DNA of 64,000 nucleotides from Pipra filicauda. Its lineage: Eukaryota > Chordata > Aves > Passeriformes > Pipridae. Below are positions 28,101-39,352 of the stretch, in pieces. A model generated the notes under the pieces. The model saw only the letters and a program-made list of their open reading frames with translations, searched no databases and was not told the DNA's origin. A program made the translations under genes and the position numbers. The stretch lies in the NCBI RefSeq assembly GCF_003945595.2, contig NW_024104430.1, positions 496,001 to 560,000 on the forward strand, read 5' to 3'. Each line of letters starts with the position of its first letter. The first letter of the stretch is position 1.

Positions 28101-29562
28101 GTATCATTTTATGTTGGTAGGGAATGGTTTGCTGGGTTTTTGTTGGCTTTTGTGGCAGGGATTTTAGAAACGATTCAGAGATTATAAAGCAACATAAAGA
28201 CCAGCTTTGAAAGATAGGATATACTGCTCACTATGATTTGTATGAACTAATCTCTAATGTCTCTTTGGGGAAAAAACATCAATTGAAGCTTATATTCCAT
28301 TGCATATATTAGCAATGACTACTTATTAATCTTATAACCTTTTCTAATTAACAGAATAAATTCTAAAATGAATACAAATTGAATGTATCCAAGGGTAAAA
28401 TATATACAGCTATGAAATGTCCCCTTATGTCTGCTGAAATATCTATGAAGTAAGTGATGTGTCACAGAAATAATCTGTTTCATTTCTTTTTCGTTTGCTT
28501 ATAGTCAACAGGAAAAGAAGTGCCAGCAGCTGGCACTTTGCAAGTGACACATCTGTGTCAATCTTATATATTATCATAGGCACGGCTAGTAAAATTGCAT
28601 TGTTGTTGCTGCTGCTGTTGCCATTGCAGCTGTTGCTATTTACTATGTACTACAGTTCTAAATGCACGACCGATGAAAAGTAGAAGTGAAATCTGAATGG
28701 CAAATTCAGAACTAACATCTTAAAGTCATAAAGTACGATATACAAATTAATCCCTGGGATGAGTGATGCTTATGGAAAACACGTTAAGTATAAATTGATG
28801 CCGTATGGAAATTCTGCTGTATGTGTTTCAACCAAAAGTTTGTTCTGTAAGAGTGCACACAGGAACCATTACGATAAAAAGAAGTACAAACACCTGTAGA
28901 CATTAGAATATGGAAAAATGAAGAAAAAGATACTTATTTCCTACCAGGTATCAAACTGGTATAGTTACACGAAGCAAAAAATATAGAGAGATTGGATCTA
29001 GTAGTAGCGAACGTTTAACAGTTTTGGTATCTCAAGGAAGGGAAAGAATTTATGTGCAGTCCTTTAGAGGCACCTGACTCTCATTGCACTGTCTATACAG
29101 TAACAGAGAAGCTGCATTAAACAACCCAGCTTTAATTGCTCTTTCTTATCCAGGAACCAAACAGATGTCCTAGAGTAGAGGTGATACTTCACTTCAGCTG
29201 GAACCTATTTAGGCCCACTCGACTCTAGAATAGAAGTATGTATCTTTTTCATTTGGGAGAAAACAGCTCAAATTCCCAGGCACATCTGCAGAACCAGAAT
29301 TAATATTGTACTGGGATAATTACTTAGAGAAAATGGGAAACATGAAAAATATAAGAATAAGGTCAGAACTGGTTTTCCTTTATACTTCCCATTACAAAAC
29401 CTCTAAAATATCCAGGTAAGACCATGGTACCAATTATGGTGATATGCCAAAACAAGATAGGTAGCAAGAGGCACAAATCTGAGATTAATAATTATATGTG
29501 TGTCTTTTAAATGTACATTTCTGTGTGTAAAAATACATGCGCAAGGCAGATAGAAGCCAGGG

Positions 29563-29838
29563 TCTTTTAAGTGATGCCCAGTGACAGGACCAGAGGCAAC
29601 GGGCACAAAGTGAAACGGGGGAGGTTCCCTCTGAGTATCAGGAAACACTTTTTTTTCCTATGAGTGTGACTGAGCACTGGCACAGGTTGTCAGGGAGATT
29701 GTTGTTTCTCCATCCTTGTTGGAGATATTCAAATGCCATCTGAGCAACCGGTTCTAGGTGGCCCTACTTGATCAGGGGATTGGACCAGATGAACTCTGGA
29801 GGTCCCTTCCCACCTCAGCTGTTCTGTGATTCTGTGAT
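29563..29838 (+). mobile_element. CR1 LINE, 5'-truncated 3' end
   Basis: A typical CR1 tail runs from TAAGTGATGCCCAGTGACAG through AGGAAACACTTTTTTTTCC, GAGCACTGGCACAGGTTG and CTCTGGAGGTCCCTTCCCACC to ATTCTGTGATAG. The 3' UTR has the GTTCTAGGTGGCCCTACTTG block, marking a third CR1 3'-end type in this window. No open frame remains. Confidence 0.92.
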
Positions 29839-30780
29839 AGCATCATTAAATCATATAAAAAAAATTAAAATCAAAATCTATGACTTAATGAAGTTCCCTG
29901 TTTAATTAAGAAATGCAACTTCTATAGTAATTTCATACGGTAAAATTATGACTCCTTTGCAGTTCAATAAGTTTATTCCAGAGATATTTTATAGGTGTTA
30001 ATCTGTGTGGCTGAATGTAGACATTAAATATGTTGAGCGTCTTTGACTCACAACCCCCAAAGACATTGAGAAGCTAAAGTTACATGGACTGAAATTATGA
30101 AATTATGATTAAATTAAAATTAACTGACTTCTAAAACTCTCCAAGGTATTTGGTGTCTCTTCAACAGGAAAACATGTCAAATAGGAGACCTCCATCACTA
30201 CATAGTTGCCTTGGTACAGCTCTTATTTCTTTAGCTGTATGACTGACTTTGTGTTCTGTAAAATTGCCAAAATTAAAACTGATTTTTAAATAGAATTTTC
30301 TCATCTTATAACCCCTTGAAAATGTGTACAAGTATTATTAAAATAATAACTCAAAATGAAAGTGTTACAGTTAATACAGTTTTACGTTCATATTTTCCTT
30401 CAAATATGGCAACTCTACCATAACTTTCTTAGACTCCTGTAAAGACTAAACCAGATCTGCCATACCAGAAAACAGATTAGAACAGAAAACAACAGAGACT
30501 AGTGAAAAGTGGGAGCTAAAAATGTAGAACAACAAACTCTTTCTTGAATTTTTTACTCTGTCTCCAAAAGGCCACAGGATTCTCAGACACTTTTTTTATC
30601 TTGTAAAGATTATATGGTATGGGCTATTGTACTACCATGATTAGATGAGCAAATCCATGCAGATTTTTATTTCTATTATTATACTGTATTATTATTACTA
30701 TTCTCAACATTATTATATATTGAAAAATTTGTAAGAAATATTTAATCCATGCTTTTAAACTAATTTCCACTAATTTACAG

Positions 30781-30959
30781 TTGGTATTCATTCATCAGAA
30801 GCATTCCTTGAGTTTTTATTGTGAGTTAGCATACTACATCCTCTCAATTAGTCTGGGAAACCTGAATCTCTCTGACATAGTTAAAGGAATTTTATCACAT
30901 CAAGGTTATTTGAGCTATGTATATCTATTACACGATTCAGCATTAATTTGCCACGTGAG
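30781..30959 (+). CDS. Candidate internal exon, unidentified gene
   Basis: A 179-base block is flanked by a plausible 3' splice site (AATTTACAG before 30781) and a near-consensus 5' splice site (GAG|GTAAGC at 30960). It is open in one frame throughout, reading LVFIHQKHSLSFYCELAYY at the start and LLHDSALICHV at the end, and it leaves two bases of a split codon. The next candidate exon at 35279 supplies exactly the one missing base. I do not recognise the protein. Chance is a real alternative, because open stretches of this size occur by luck in AT-rich DNA. Confidence 0.35.
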
Positions 30960-30999
30960 GTAAGCAGGGAAACAGTGATAGGTAGACATGAAACCACTA

Positions 31000-33900
31000 T
31001 GGTATTAATGCAACCATTTTTTATAGTAGACACTAACCTCTGATGTTAGCCCATTTCCTTCCTAGCTAGAACTATGGCAGACAACATCACATAGCACCAA
31101 TTCTTTTTTTTTTTTTTTATAATCATTCAAACAAGTCTTCACTATTAGAAAAATCCATATTCTTTTTTGGGGATTTTTAAAGGGGTTTCTTGTAAAAAAT
31201 CAACTGATTTTGCAGTGAGAAGGAAACATGGCGATGCAGAAAATTATGCCTCTGCAGTGAGTTCTGGTTAGTTTCAGCTCCAGAGGCAGCAGGATCTGGT
31301 ATGCTGTGATCCCTGACAGAGTTTGTTTGCTTGTTGATCAACAGTATCATTTCAGAAGTATGTATGTGGGTAAATACAGTTAATTATTCTCTGAATATAA
31401 TCAAGCTCTAGCTCAGTTAGACTCATCCTATTTTTCATGAGTTTTTGTATCCACTGGAAATCTGAGCTCTAACATCACAGGCATCTCCTACTGTTCAGCA
31501 AACAGATGTCACAGGTGTTTAAATAGGACAAAAGTATTGGAAACACTAGCAATATCCAAGCATTCTGTTTCAGCACACTCTCCCATCTGCAGTCTGCCAT
31601 CCATTTCTAGGCTACCATTTCAGAGTCTGGTTTTTTAAATTCTTCTCATTTTACTCTGATTTTATATGCAAATTAGCACCTTGTGCATACACACATCCTA
31701 GTAGCTGTTGTGCACTCAATTGTTTAGTTTGAGCACTTCCAGTGACAAACCATGCCACTGAAAGATAACGCTCCATGCCTCCATTTACTTGAAATAAGGT
31801 TTCTTAATGTTCAGTAAATGTTAAATCCTCTTTTCTTGGTGCTTCCTCAATTTGTCATACAAGTACATTCTTCCCACTGAGATCAAACCTTCAATAAAAT
31901 ATGGATTCGGTGGGTAATGGCCTACCCTCAGACAACTGGAAAATTATTCTTCTCTGTCTGGCATCTTCTATCAGAAAATCCAGTTTCCCCCCATGTTAAA
32001 TGTAGCACCAGTGCAATAATGACAGTCATCCCAGTGTAGTAGGCTGAGTGCATTCTACTGAAATAAGAAACAATTAGTAATTAAAGTCCTTATTCACAGA
32101 GATTCCATTCCACCCTCTCTTTCTGAGGAAACAGGAGTCAAACACAAGTCAAACACAATTATTTTTCTTCTTTTGGGATGAAACTATAGCTGGCATTTTA
32201 AACTCTTATGTTTCAGAAAGCATTTTTCTATCTTCCTTAGTAAGTACTCTTTCTTTATTCTCTCCTGGTTATAATTAAAACAATTCCTACTTTCCCTGTC
32301 CTTGTTTTCAGGTTTCTTTCATACTTTGGTATTAACTTGATTGATATCCCTTCACAGTATTAAAGTTTTATAAAGCAATAAAAATATCCCCTGGAATATA
32401 TACCAGGTCTGCTTAGTATAACACAGCAATTCAAAGTCCCCAGTTCTTGGGGTGTGACTATAAGAAATAAGGTAATTTGGCTATCTTCTGTCAGCCTGTT
32501 CTTTGTGATGGGAAAACGCCAACCTCCAGTACTTTAAAACCCTGCCAGTGAGAAATATTTTGGTTTCTCTCCAGTCTGTAGGCGATACATAGCCAATGAA
32601 AGGTCTTTTGAAAAGTATTCCTCCTCCACTGAGGAGGTGGCAGACAGGCAGGGACATGGGAGAGGGTCAGAGTTATCAACTGATACCTTTTAGTTTGTAG
32701 GGCAAAGCAAAAAAAATCACATTACCTTCAAAGCTGCCGTCTCCTTCCCTTCCCTCCCTCCCATCCCTCTGCTCTGTCACGCGGAATCTCACTTGAAACA
32801 CATAAGGGATGGGTGACACAGATAAAGCTGAAAGTTTGGGAAGAGGAATGGCCAAGAGATCCCTGGAGCTGCCTGCTTCAGTATAAAGGTGGCAGGGAAA
32901 GAGCAAAGCCCCCACACCCCACCCGAAAAAACAGCTCTGTTGAGGAACATGCTCAAAACTGGTCTACTCCTGGAGAATAAAAAAAAGAGGAGTAAGCACA
33001 GGGGTACTGAGTGATGGTTGGAAGGCCTAGAAATCTCAAGATTGACAACTGACTTTCAGGTTGAAAAAACAGCCTTGCCTCAAATTACTGATTACCAAAG
33101 AGACGGAGCAGGCAATTCCAGTTGTCCCAGGTAAAACAGGGCTGGCAGGTTTTTCTATTTAAAAACCAAATCAACCCAAACATACAACCAAACCAAAACC
33201 CCAACCCTAAACATACAACTTTATTTTGTTTATTTGTTTTGTTTAGGTTTTAGCAATGGGTTGAGAAATGATCTTTCCTTTTGGGGAAACCCTGGCACTG
33301 AGGTTGGCAGTTCCAGACTTCCTACTGCTGCATTTGTAAGAAGGGAATTCTGTGCATCATGTCTGACCTGATGGAAAAAAATAAGTGGCATGTCATGATG
33401 GCTTGATTGATGGCAAACAAGCAAACAAGCTTGTGAGGAGGCAGGAGAGCCAGAGCTCTTGCAACACAAGAAGATTAATGTTAAGTATATTAGTATTGAT
33501 GTGGGCAGCAGATTACACATAATAAACTGTTTTCAACAGTATCAACAGCCAAAAAACTGTGGATGCAAGGAACTGACACAGACTGATAAACAGCGAAATT
33601 TCAGGTGTTCTTTACAAGATCACATGCATCATAGTAATGAAGAATAGTTGTAGTTTAATTAAGAAATTAATCTTAATTGTTTCAGTATTACTCAGTATTA
33701 TTTCAGTATTACTATCTTGCTTTCCAAGACAGGGAAAAAAATACCAGAAACCCAAGAAAAAACTTCCATCTCAGTCCCTTCTTTCTCATCATTAGGAATC
33801 AGTACTATATCTGATGAACTTCTCCAGCATGAAGAATACAGTTGTTTGTTATCTTGTACCTTTCATGTGAGAGGCTTTTGCACGCCCTATAAATTCAAAG

Positions 33901-35278
33901 ATACGAATGTGGTGAAAGTACTAGATATGATAGAGACTAATTTCTTAACCACATGGTTTTTCTCTGTTTCTGCAATCTTGTTCTAGAATCTGTGTTATCT
34001 AACATTGAGCTGAATGGGACCTATCTGTGCTCTGGCAGTAACAGAGCACCCTACTGAAACATTGACTGAAACAATAATGTGTCTTGAACACTGAAATAAT
34101 GTATGCTCCAAAGCCTTTTAAAAAAGAGTAGACTTCACAGGGGCAGGGGGCAGGGAATATTCACAGAGCAGTAATAAATATAACAAAAAAGTCACCCTTT
34201 AGTTAAGAAAAAAATTTGTATTCCTTGAAGAAGAAAAATCTAAACTGGCTGAAAAATGCCTTTTTAAGCAACGTTGCACTACAGCAGAATGTTATATCTC
34301 ATAGCAAAACATATGGCATCTAACTCTCAGAGTTAAGCCACAGATAGCTGGGACTACTTAGTATTTGAAAAATGATCTCCTTCTACTTATGAGTTGATAA
34401 ATGGATTCATATCCTTGATTGTAGGCATCAGACATACATCCTTTCTTTTAACTTGCAATAATGCTTTCAGGGCATACACAAGAGCAGTGCCTCACAGAAA
34501 ACAGGCAAATGGCAACACTGACTTACCAGCAAAACTGATATTTTATTTTCCACTAATAGAAAATAGTGGGGGTTCTGTCAAAATTTAAAGTTTTCATTAA
34601 AATATATTCATATTTTTCTAAAAAAAAATTAGAAATGAGAAAAGGTCCAAATTTTCATAATCATAAAAAAAAAATCTCAACAAAAAGATTAAGAATACAA
34701 AAGAAGAAAAAGAAAAAGGAATAGATCAAGAAAGAAAAAGAATTTTATCGAAATAGTTCAGATTTAAAATAAAATCCAATAAAATTTATTTAATCCTCTT
34801 TTCCTCTAATTACACAACCAAATGTTTCATAATAAAACCAAAATGCCCCCCTTCAGATGAATATTCTGCTTCATTACAGATAGTTCTTTGAAAATACTGT
34901 GATTGCAGGGAAATGTTTGCCACCATGACTACATATCTCACAGTTTGAATCTAAACCAGTGGGGTAAACATTTGAAAAATAATTTAAAATGTATCTTCTA
35001 TAGCTAGCAATCATGACTTACAAGTGCCACATGGCATCGCAAAGCTTTCAATCACCTCCTGCAGTGACAACCTTTCATAGAAAAATGTATTTCTGCTACT
35101 CTTTTAATTACTATGTTTTTCTCTCAAGAAAAACTGCTTACATTAAGAATCTATTTATGTTCCTAGATTCCTAACACATAATGTAGTTATTTTATGCTGT
35201 ATTTTGTTTATGATATTCCAAAGGGCACTTTACTTGACGTGACAACGGTATGCCCTTTACCATTCTTATACCTTACAG
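31000..35278. other. AT-rich DNA between candidate exons
   Basis: It holds a poly-T run near 31105, an A/C-rich tract near 33160-33222 and the 33680 duplication. A splice-like block near 33797-33868 is open in two frames, but its phase does not fit the neighbouring candidate exons. Confidence 0.5.
33680..33713. repeat. Short tandem duplication, 21-bp period
   Basis: TTTCAGTATTACT occurs at 33680 and 33701, with a third CAGTATTA between them. Confidence 0.85.
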
Positions 35279-35451
35279 TAAGATAAATGCAATATTTTCT
35301 TACAAGATCATAATTATTGATGAAGGCTTATTAGAACAATTTTTACCCATTGATAACATGGGTAAAATGCAGAACCTATTGTCAATGTCACCTGTTCTGC
35401 CACTTTGCAGGAAGCAATTTAACAGCAACTGTGGAAAATGTGATCATAAAG
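35279..35451 (+). CDS. Candidate internal exon, unidentified gene
   Basis: The block starts after a pyrimidine-rich 3' splice site (CTTATACCTTACAG, AG at 35277-35278). Its first base completes the split codon left by the 30781-30959 block. The frame stays open to 35451, followed by a weak donor (AAAG|GTTAAC). An alternative and perhaps better donor is ATGG|GTAAAA, ending the exon at 35361. Both ends leave one base, which fits the two-base start of the 37632 block. The longer form carries a small Cys cluster (CRKQFNSNCGKC). No family is recognised. Confidence 0.3.
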
Positions 35452-36474
35452 GTTAACAGGGTGGAGATCATAACAACAATTTTAATGGAGTTTTAGAAAT
35501 TCAAGTTGTATCCTTTTCTATTTTTTTTCCAAAGGATATTCTGAAGGTTTATAAAGGAAACTTAATGATGTGCATGCTTGTGCATGAAGAGAGTTTGTGC
35601 ATCAGTATTCTAGAACTGAAAGCACAACCAAGGAGACCTCTTTGCAGTAGGTTAGTTGTTGGTGTGCCTTTAGGGTAAAATAGTTACATTATTTAATCTG
35701 GGAGCCATGGCAACATAGAGGCGCAAGATCAAGTACAGATTGAGTTCAAAGGATCAGGTTGTCAAGCAACATTTTAAATGAACTCAGGTCTGGCATGGAT
35801 CTCCTGATATATCTATGCAAGTTAAATCAATGCTTTTTAACTGTCAGTGTTATTTAATATGGCTGATACAAGGACACGGAGAAAAAGTTGAGAACAGACA
35901 ATGTAGTCAAATGGGCAGCAACACACAATGGCTTCAGTACCTACTTTCAAAGGCCTCCTAACAATAAATCCATCTAAATAAATTAAATAATTCTTATTGT
36001 ATGGAAGGCTTTAGAGATTTTCCTCTAGTGTTTAGCAGCTATTATTGAATGCAGTCATCACGAGCCATTTATATGTTCATCATATACCCTTGAATGATAA
36101 GAAGCCCATGTAGCCAGGGAAACCATGTAGTCCCAGTCTATTTATAAAATATCACTGAACAAAATTTTCATTTTATTTTTTAGGGTTGAGATATTATTTT
36201 CTTCTCTACTTTGGTGAAAGGAGTATCTTTGTTGATACTATGGCTTTGTTTCTTGGCTGCATTTTCTGTTTTGTTCTGGTTGATCATACCTTCAAGTCTT
36301 TCTTTCCCTCACTATCAACACTTTACCTGAAAGGTCTCCTCACTCAGCTTGTGGGCTACCTCTGTAGCAATGGCTATACAACCCCCTCCTCTTCACATAT
36401 GTCCTTCCTCACTTCCACCTTAGCTTTCTTACTTTCCCTCTAATAGCAGTGTAGTGAAAGACTTAAAATTAATC

Positions 36475-36838
36475 AAGAAAAAAGAAAAGAAAAGAAAAAA
36501 GAAAAGAAAAAAGAAAAGAAAAAAGAAAAGAAAAGAAAAAAGAAAAGAAAAGAAAAAAGAAAAGAAAAGAAAAAAGAAAAGAAAAGAAAAAAGAAAAGAA
36601 AAGAAAAGAAAAGAAAAGAAAAGAAAAGAAAAGAAAAGAAAAGAAAAGAAAAGAAAAGAAAAGAAAAGAAAAGAAAAGAAAGGAAAGGAAAGGAAAGAAA
36701 AGAAAAGAAAAGAAAAGAAAAGAAAAGAAAAGAAAAGAAAAGAAAAGAAAAGAAAAGAAAAGAAAAGAAAAGAAAAGAAAAGAAAAGAAAAGAAAAGAAA
36801 AGAAAAGAAAAGAAAAGAAAAGAAAAGAAAAGAAAAGA
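36475..36838 (+). repeat. AAAAG pentanucleotide microsatellite, 364 bp
   Basis: The first part alternates AAAAAG and AAAAG units. From about 36595 it becomes almost pure (AAAAG)n, interrupted by three AAAGG-like units near 36680-36696. The plus strand is pure purine. The two long frames reading Lys/Arg/Glu or Phe/Ser/Leu repeats are translations of this repeat and not genes. Confidence 0.97.
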
Positions 36839-37631
36839 CTGCGTGCTATAGGTCTGTGTCAGATATTTTGTTAATGTCAAATTACTTTAGTTTTAGATAT
36901 GGGTGTACTTCAGATTCTTGTGCAGCTAATGTAGATAGAATGAGCCTTTTTTAATGAGCTTACACAGTTGCTGGTTTGCAGTTTAACCTTGTAAGCACAA
37001 AACTGAACAAGGATTAATTTAGGTTGCTAAGTGATGTCATTCACTATTGCTTGGGAAGCTACATTTTAAGAGGCTTTAGAGCTTTATTTAGTAGTAGTAG
37101 CAATTAGCAGTATTAGTATTTTATTTGGAATTATATTTGACATGTTATTTGACAGTACTTAGGATCATGATATTACATTGTAATGGAAATAGGTAAAGAG
37201 CAGAGTTACGGTGAAGGAGAGAAGTGAGAATGCAGAATTATTGTCTTAGTGATTCATACCAAAACAAACTCACATGTCCCTAAGCACAAATGTGGTTTAA
37301 ACAGAAATAGAAACATGTATATATATTACATTTTCAGTCTGGGATCATAGCATTTATTGCAACAAATCCAAGTTGGTCCCTTTTAATGTCTTTCATTCCA
37401 AAAAATAGCAGCAAATAAAATTAAGATACTTGTCCAAACATAAAATATTTTGAACATAGGCGAAGTAAAGAATAATTTCTTCATCACTACAGTCAGTCAT
37501 CATGTTTGCTAAATTAATGTGTCCTATCTTCCCCAACATTTACTTTGTCTGTCTAAGAATTTTGTGTGTTTTAACACTGACCAAAACAGTCTGGTGAAAT
37601 CATACTTAAATATCTATTTCATTTTATTCAG

Positions 37632-37870
37632 GGAATAAGAATAGACTTACCATAAATGCTGTTGGCAATGCTGGAGGATATCCCTTGTCCCAGATCTCCA
37701 ACAACCACTACTTCTGGATTGCTTCTTCCTCTAAAATTAGCATTGCAGATTTCTCTTTCAGCATGTCTGGAGAGGGAACCTATGTGTTTAATTTCATTTT
37801 TACAATTAACACAAATATGACCTGCCTCTGGAAACTTTCAAAGTCATCTACATTTTTACATAAAATTTAT
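37632..37870 (+). CDS. Candidate exon, unidentified extracellular-like protein
   Basis: The block follows a strong 3' splice site (TTTCATTTTATTCAG, AG at 37630-37631). It reads 79 codons without a stop, then a usable donor (TAT|GTATGA at 37871). If not spliced, the frame stops at TGA 37874-37876. The peptide is rich in Ser, Asn and aromatic residues, with blocks NAVGNAGGYPLSQISNN, HYFWIASSSKISIADF and GEGTYVFNFIFTI and one NMT sequon. The beta-strand-like pattern suggests an extracellular sandwich domain, but no family is identified. The CR1 starting at 37957 lies just downstream. Codon choice looks natural, which supports a coding past. Confidence 0.35.
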
Positions 37871-37956
37871 GTATGAAAAGTAGAGATTTAGAGGGACTTC
37901 CTCCACCATACACCCAATTATAAGGCTTCATTGGTGTCTAAATCAAACAGATCTTT

Positions 37957-39352
37957 TCACAGAATCACAGAATTATTTGAGTTGGAAGCCCATCTAGTTT
38001 CACTCCTCCTGCCATGGGCAGGGACACTTTCCACTAGACCAGGTTGCTCAAAGCCCCATCCAACCTGACCTTGGACACTTCCAGGGCTGGGGCACCACCA
38101 GCTTCTCTGGACAAGCTGTTCCAGTGTCTCACCATCCTCACAATAAAGAATTTTCATATCTAATCTAAACCTGCAGTCTTTCAATTAAAAACCATTACCC
38201 TTTGTCCTATCATGATATGCCCTGTTAAAAAGTCCCTCTTCAGTTCTCTTGTAGGCCCCTTTAGATACTGGAAGGCTGCTAAAAGGTCTGCATGGAGCCT
38301 TCTCCAGGCTTAACAGTCCCAAATCTCTCTGTCTTCATAGGAGAGGTGACCCTGCCCTGCGATCATCATTGTGGCCCTCCTCTGGACCTGCTCCAACAGT
38401 CTTTCTTATGCTTGGGGCCCCAGAGCTGGACTCAGGACTCCAGGTGGGGTCTCACTAGAGAAGCGTAGCGGGTGAGAATTCCTGCCTTGACCTACTAGCC
38501 ATGCTGCTTTTGATACAGCCCAGGACACGGTTGCTTTCTGGGCTGCAAATGCACATTGATGTTGAGCTCCTTGTCAACCAACACTCCCAAGTCTCTCTCC
38601 TCAGGGATGCTTTCAATCCATTTTCCACCCAACCTGTATTTGTGCTTGGGATTGCCCCAGCCCATATGCAGACCCTTGCACTTGGCCTTGCTGAACTTCA
38701 TAAGGTTTTTACCTCTCAATTCTGCCCAGGTCACCCTGGAAGGCATCCCTTCCCTCCAGTATGTTGACCCCACGAGTTAGCTTCTGTTATTGGCAAATTT
38801 GCTGAGGGTACACTTGATCCCACTGTCTGTGTCACTGACAAAGACGTCAAACAGCACTGGTCCCAACACCCACCCCGAGGAATGTCACTCATGACATTGA
38901 GCCATTGATCACAACCCTCTGAGTGCAACCATTCAACCAATTCCTCAACCGCTAAGTGATCCATCTATTAAATCCACATCTCTCCAGTTTGGAGACCAGG
39001 ATGTTGTGTGGGACAGTGTCAAATGTTTTGCACAAGTCCAGGTAGATGACATCAGTCAGTACTCCCTCAACCACCAACGATGTAACCCCATTCTAGAAGG
39101 CCACCAAATTTGTCATACATGGTTTGCCCTAGTGAACACATGTCAGCTGTTGCTAATCACCTCCTTATTTTCCATATGCCTTAGCATAGTTTACAGCAGG
39201 ATCTGCTCCATGATCTTGCCAGGCACAAAGGCAAGACTGACTGGCCTGTAGTACCCTGTGTTTTCCTTTCTACACTTTTTAGAAATGGGGGTCATGTTCC
39301 CCCGTTTCCAGTCACTGGAAACTTCGCCAGACTGCCACCACTTCTCAAATAT
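37957..39352 (-). mobile_element. CR1 LINE, about 1.4 kb with decayed ORF2
   Basis: This is the longest CR1 copy in the window. The 3' end lies at 37957 (TCACAGAATCACAGAATT on the plus strand). Read on the minus strand it covers the 3' UTR, the ORF2 C-terminus and about half of the reverse transcriptase, up to the FKKGKK/NYRPVSL region near 39270. Clear ORF2 pieces include NLMKFSKAKCKGLHMGWGNP, RLGGKWIES and ERDLGVLVDKELN (38495-38773). Frameshifts and stops break the frame repeatedly, so it is inactive. Short antisense open frames at 38501-38780 and 39006-39251 are by-products of this element. Confidence 0.93.

Larger units (their letters stand above)
15922..29562. other. Long AT-rich stretch without recognised genes
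   Basis: Apart from the hairpin at 25096, the ATGT repeat, a G-rich run near 23931-23952 and a short CTG/TTG run at 28595-28640, nothing is identifiable. No CR1 or LTR copy was seen in 13.6 kb. Confidence 0.55.

Noticed and set aside
28495..28683. 62-codon frame with a Leu-rich transmembrane-like run
   Set aside because: The hydrophobic run comes from a short TTG/CTG trinucleotide stretch. The acceptor before it is weak and no partner exon in phase with a tail was found.
36454..36954. 166-codon Lys/Arg/Glu frame and the opposing 135-codon Phe/Ser/Leu frame
   Set aside because: Both are translations of the AAAAG microsatellite.
38501..38780. Plus-strand frames of 74-88 codons
   Set aside because: They are antisense to the CR1 ORF2 relic at 37957-39352.
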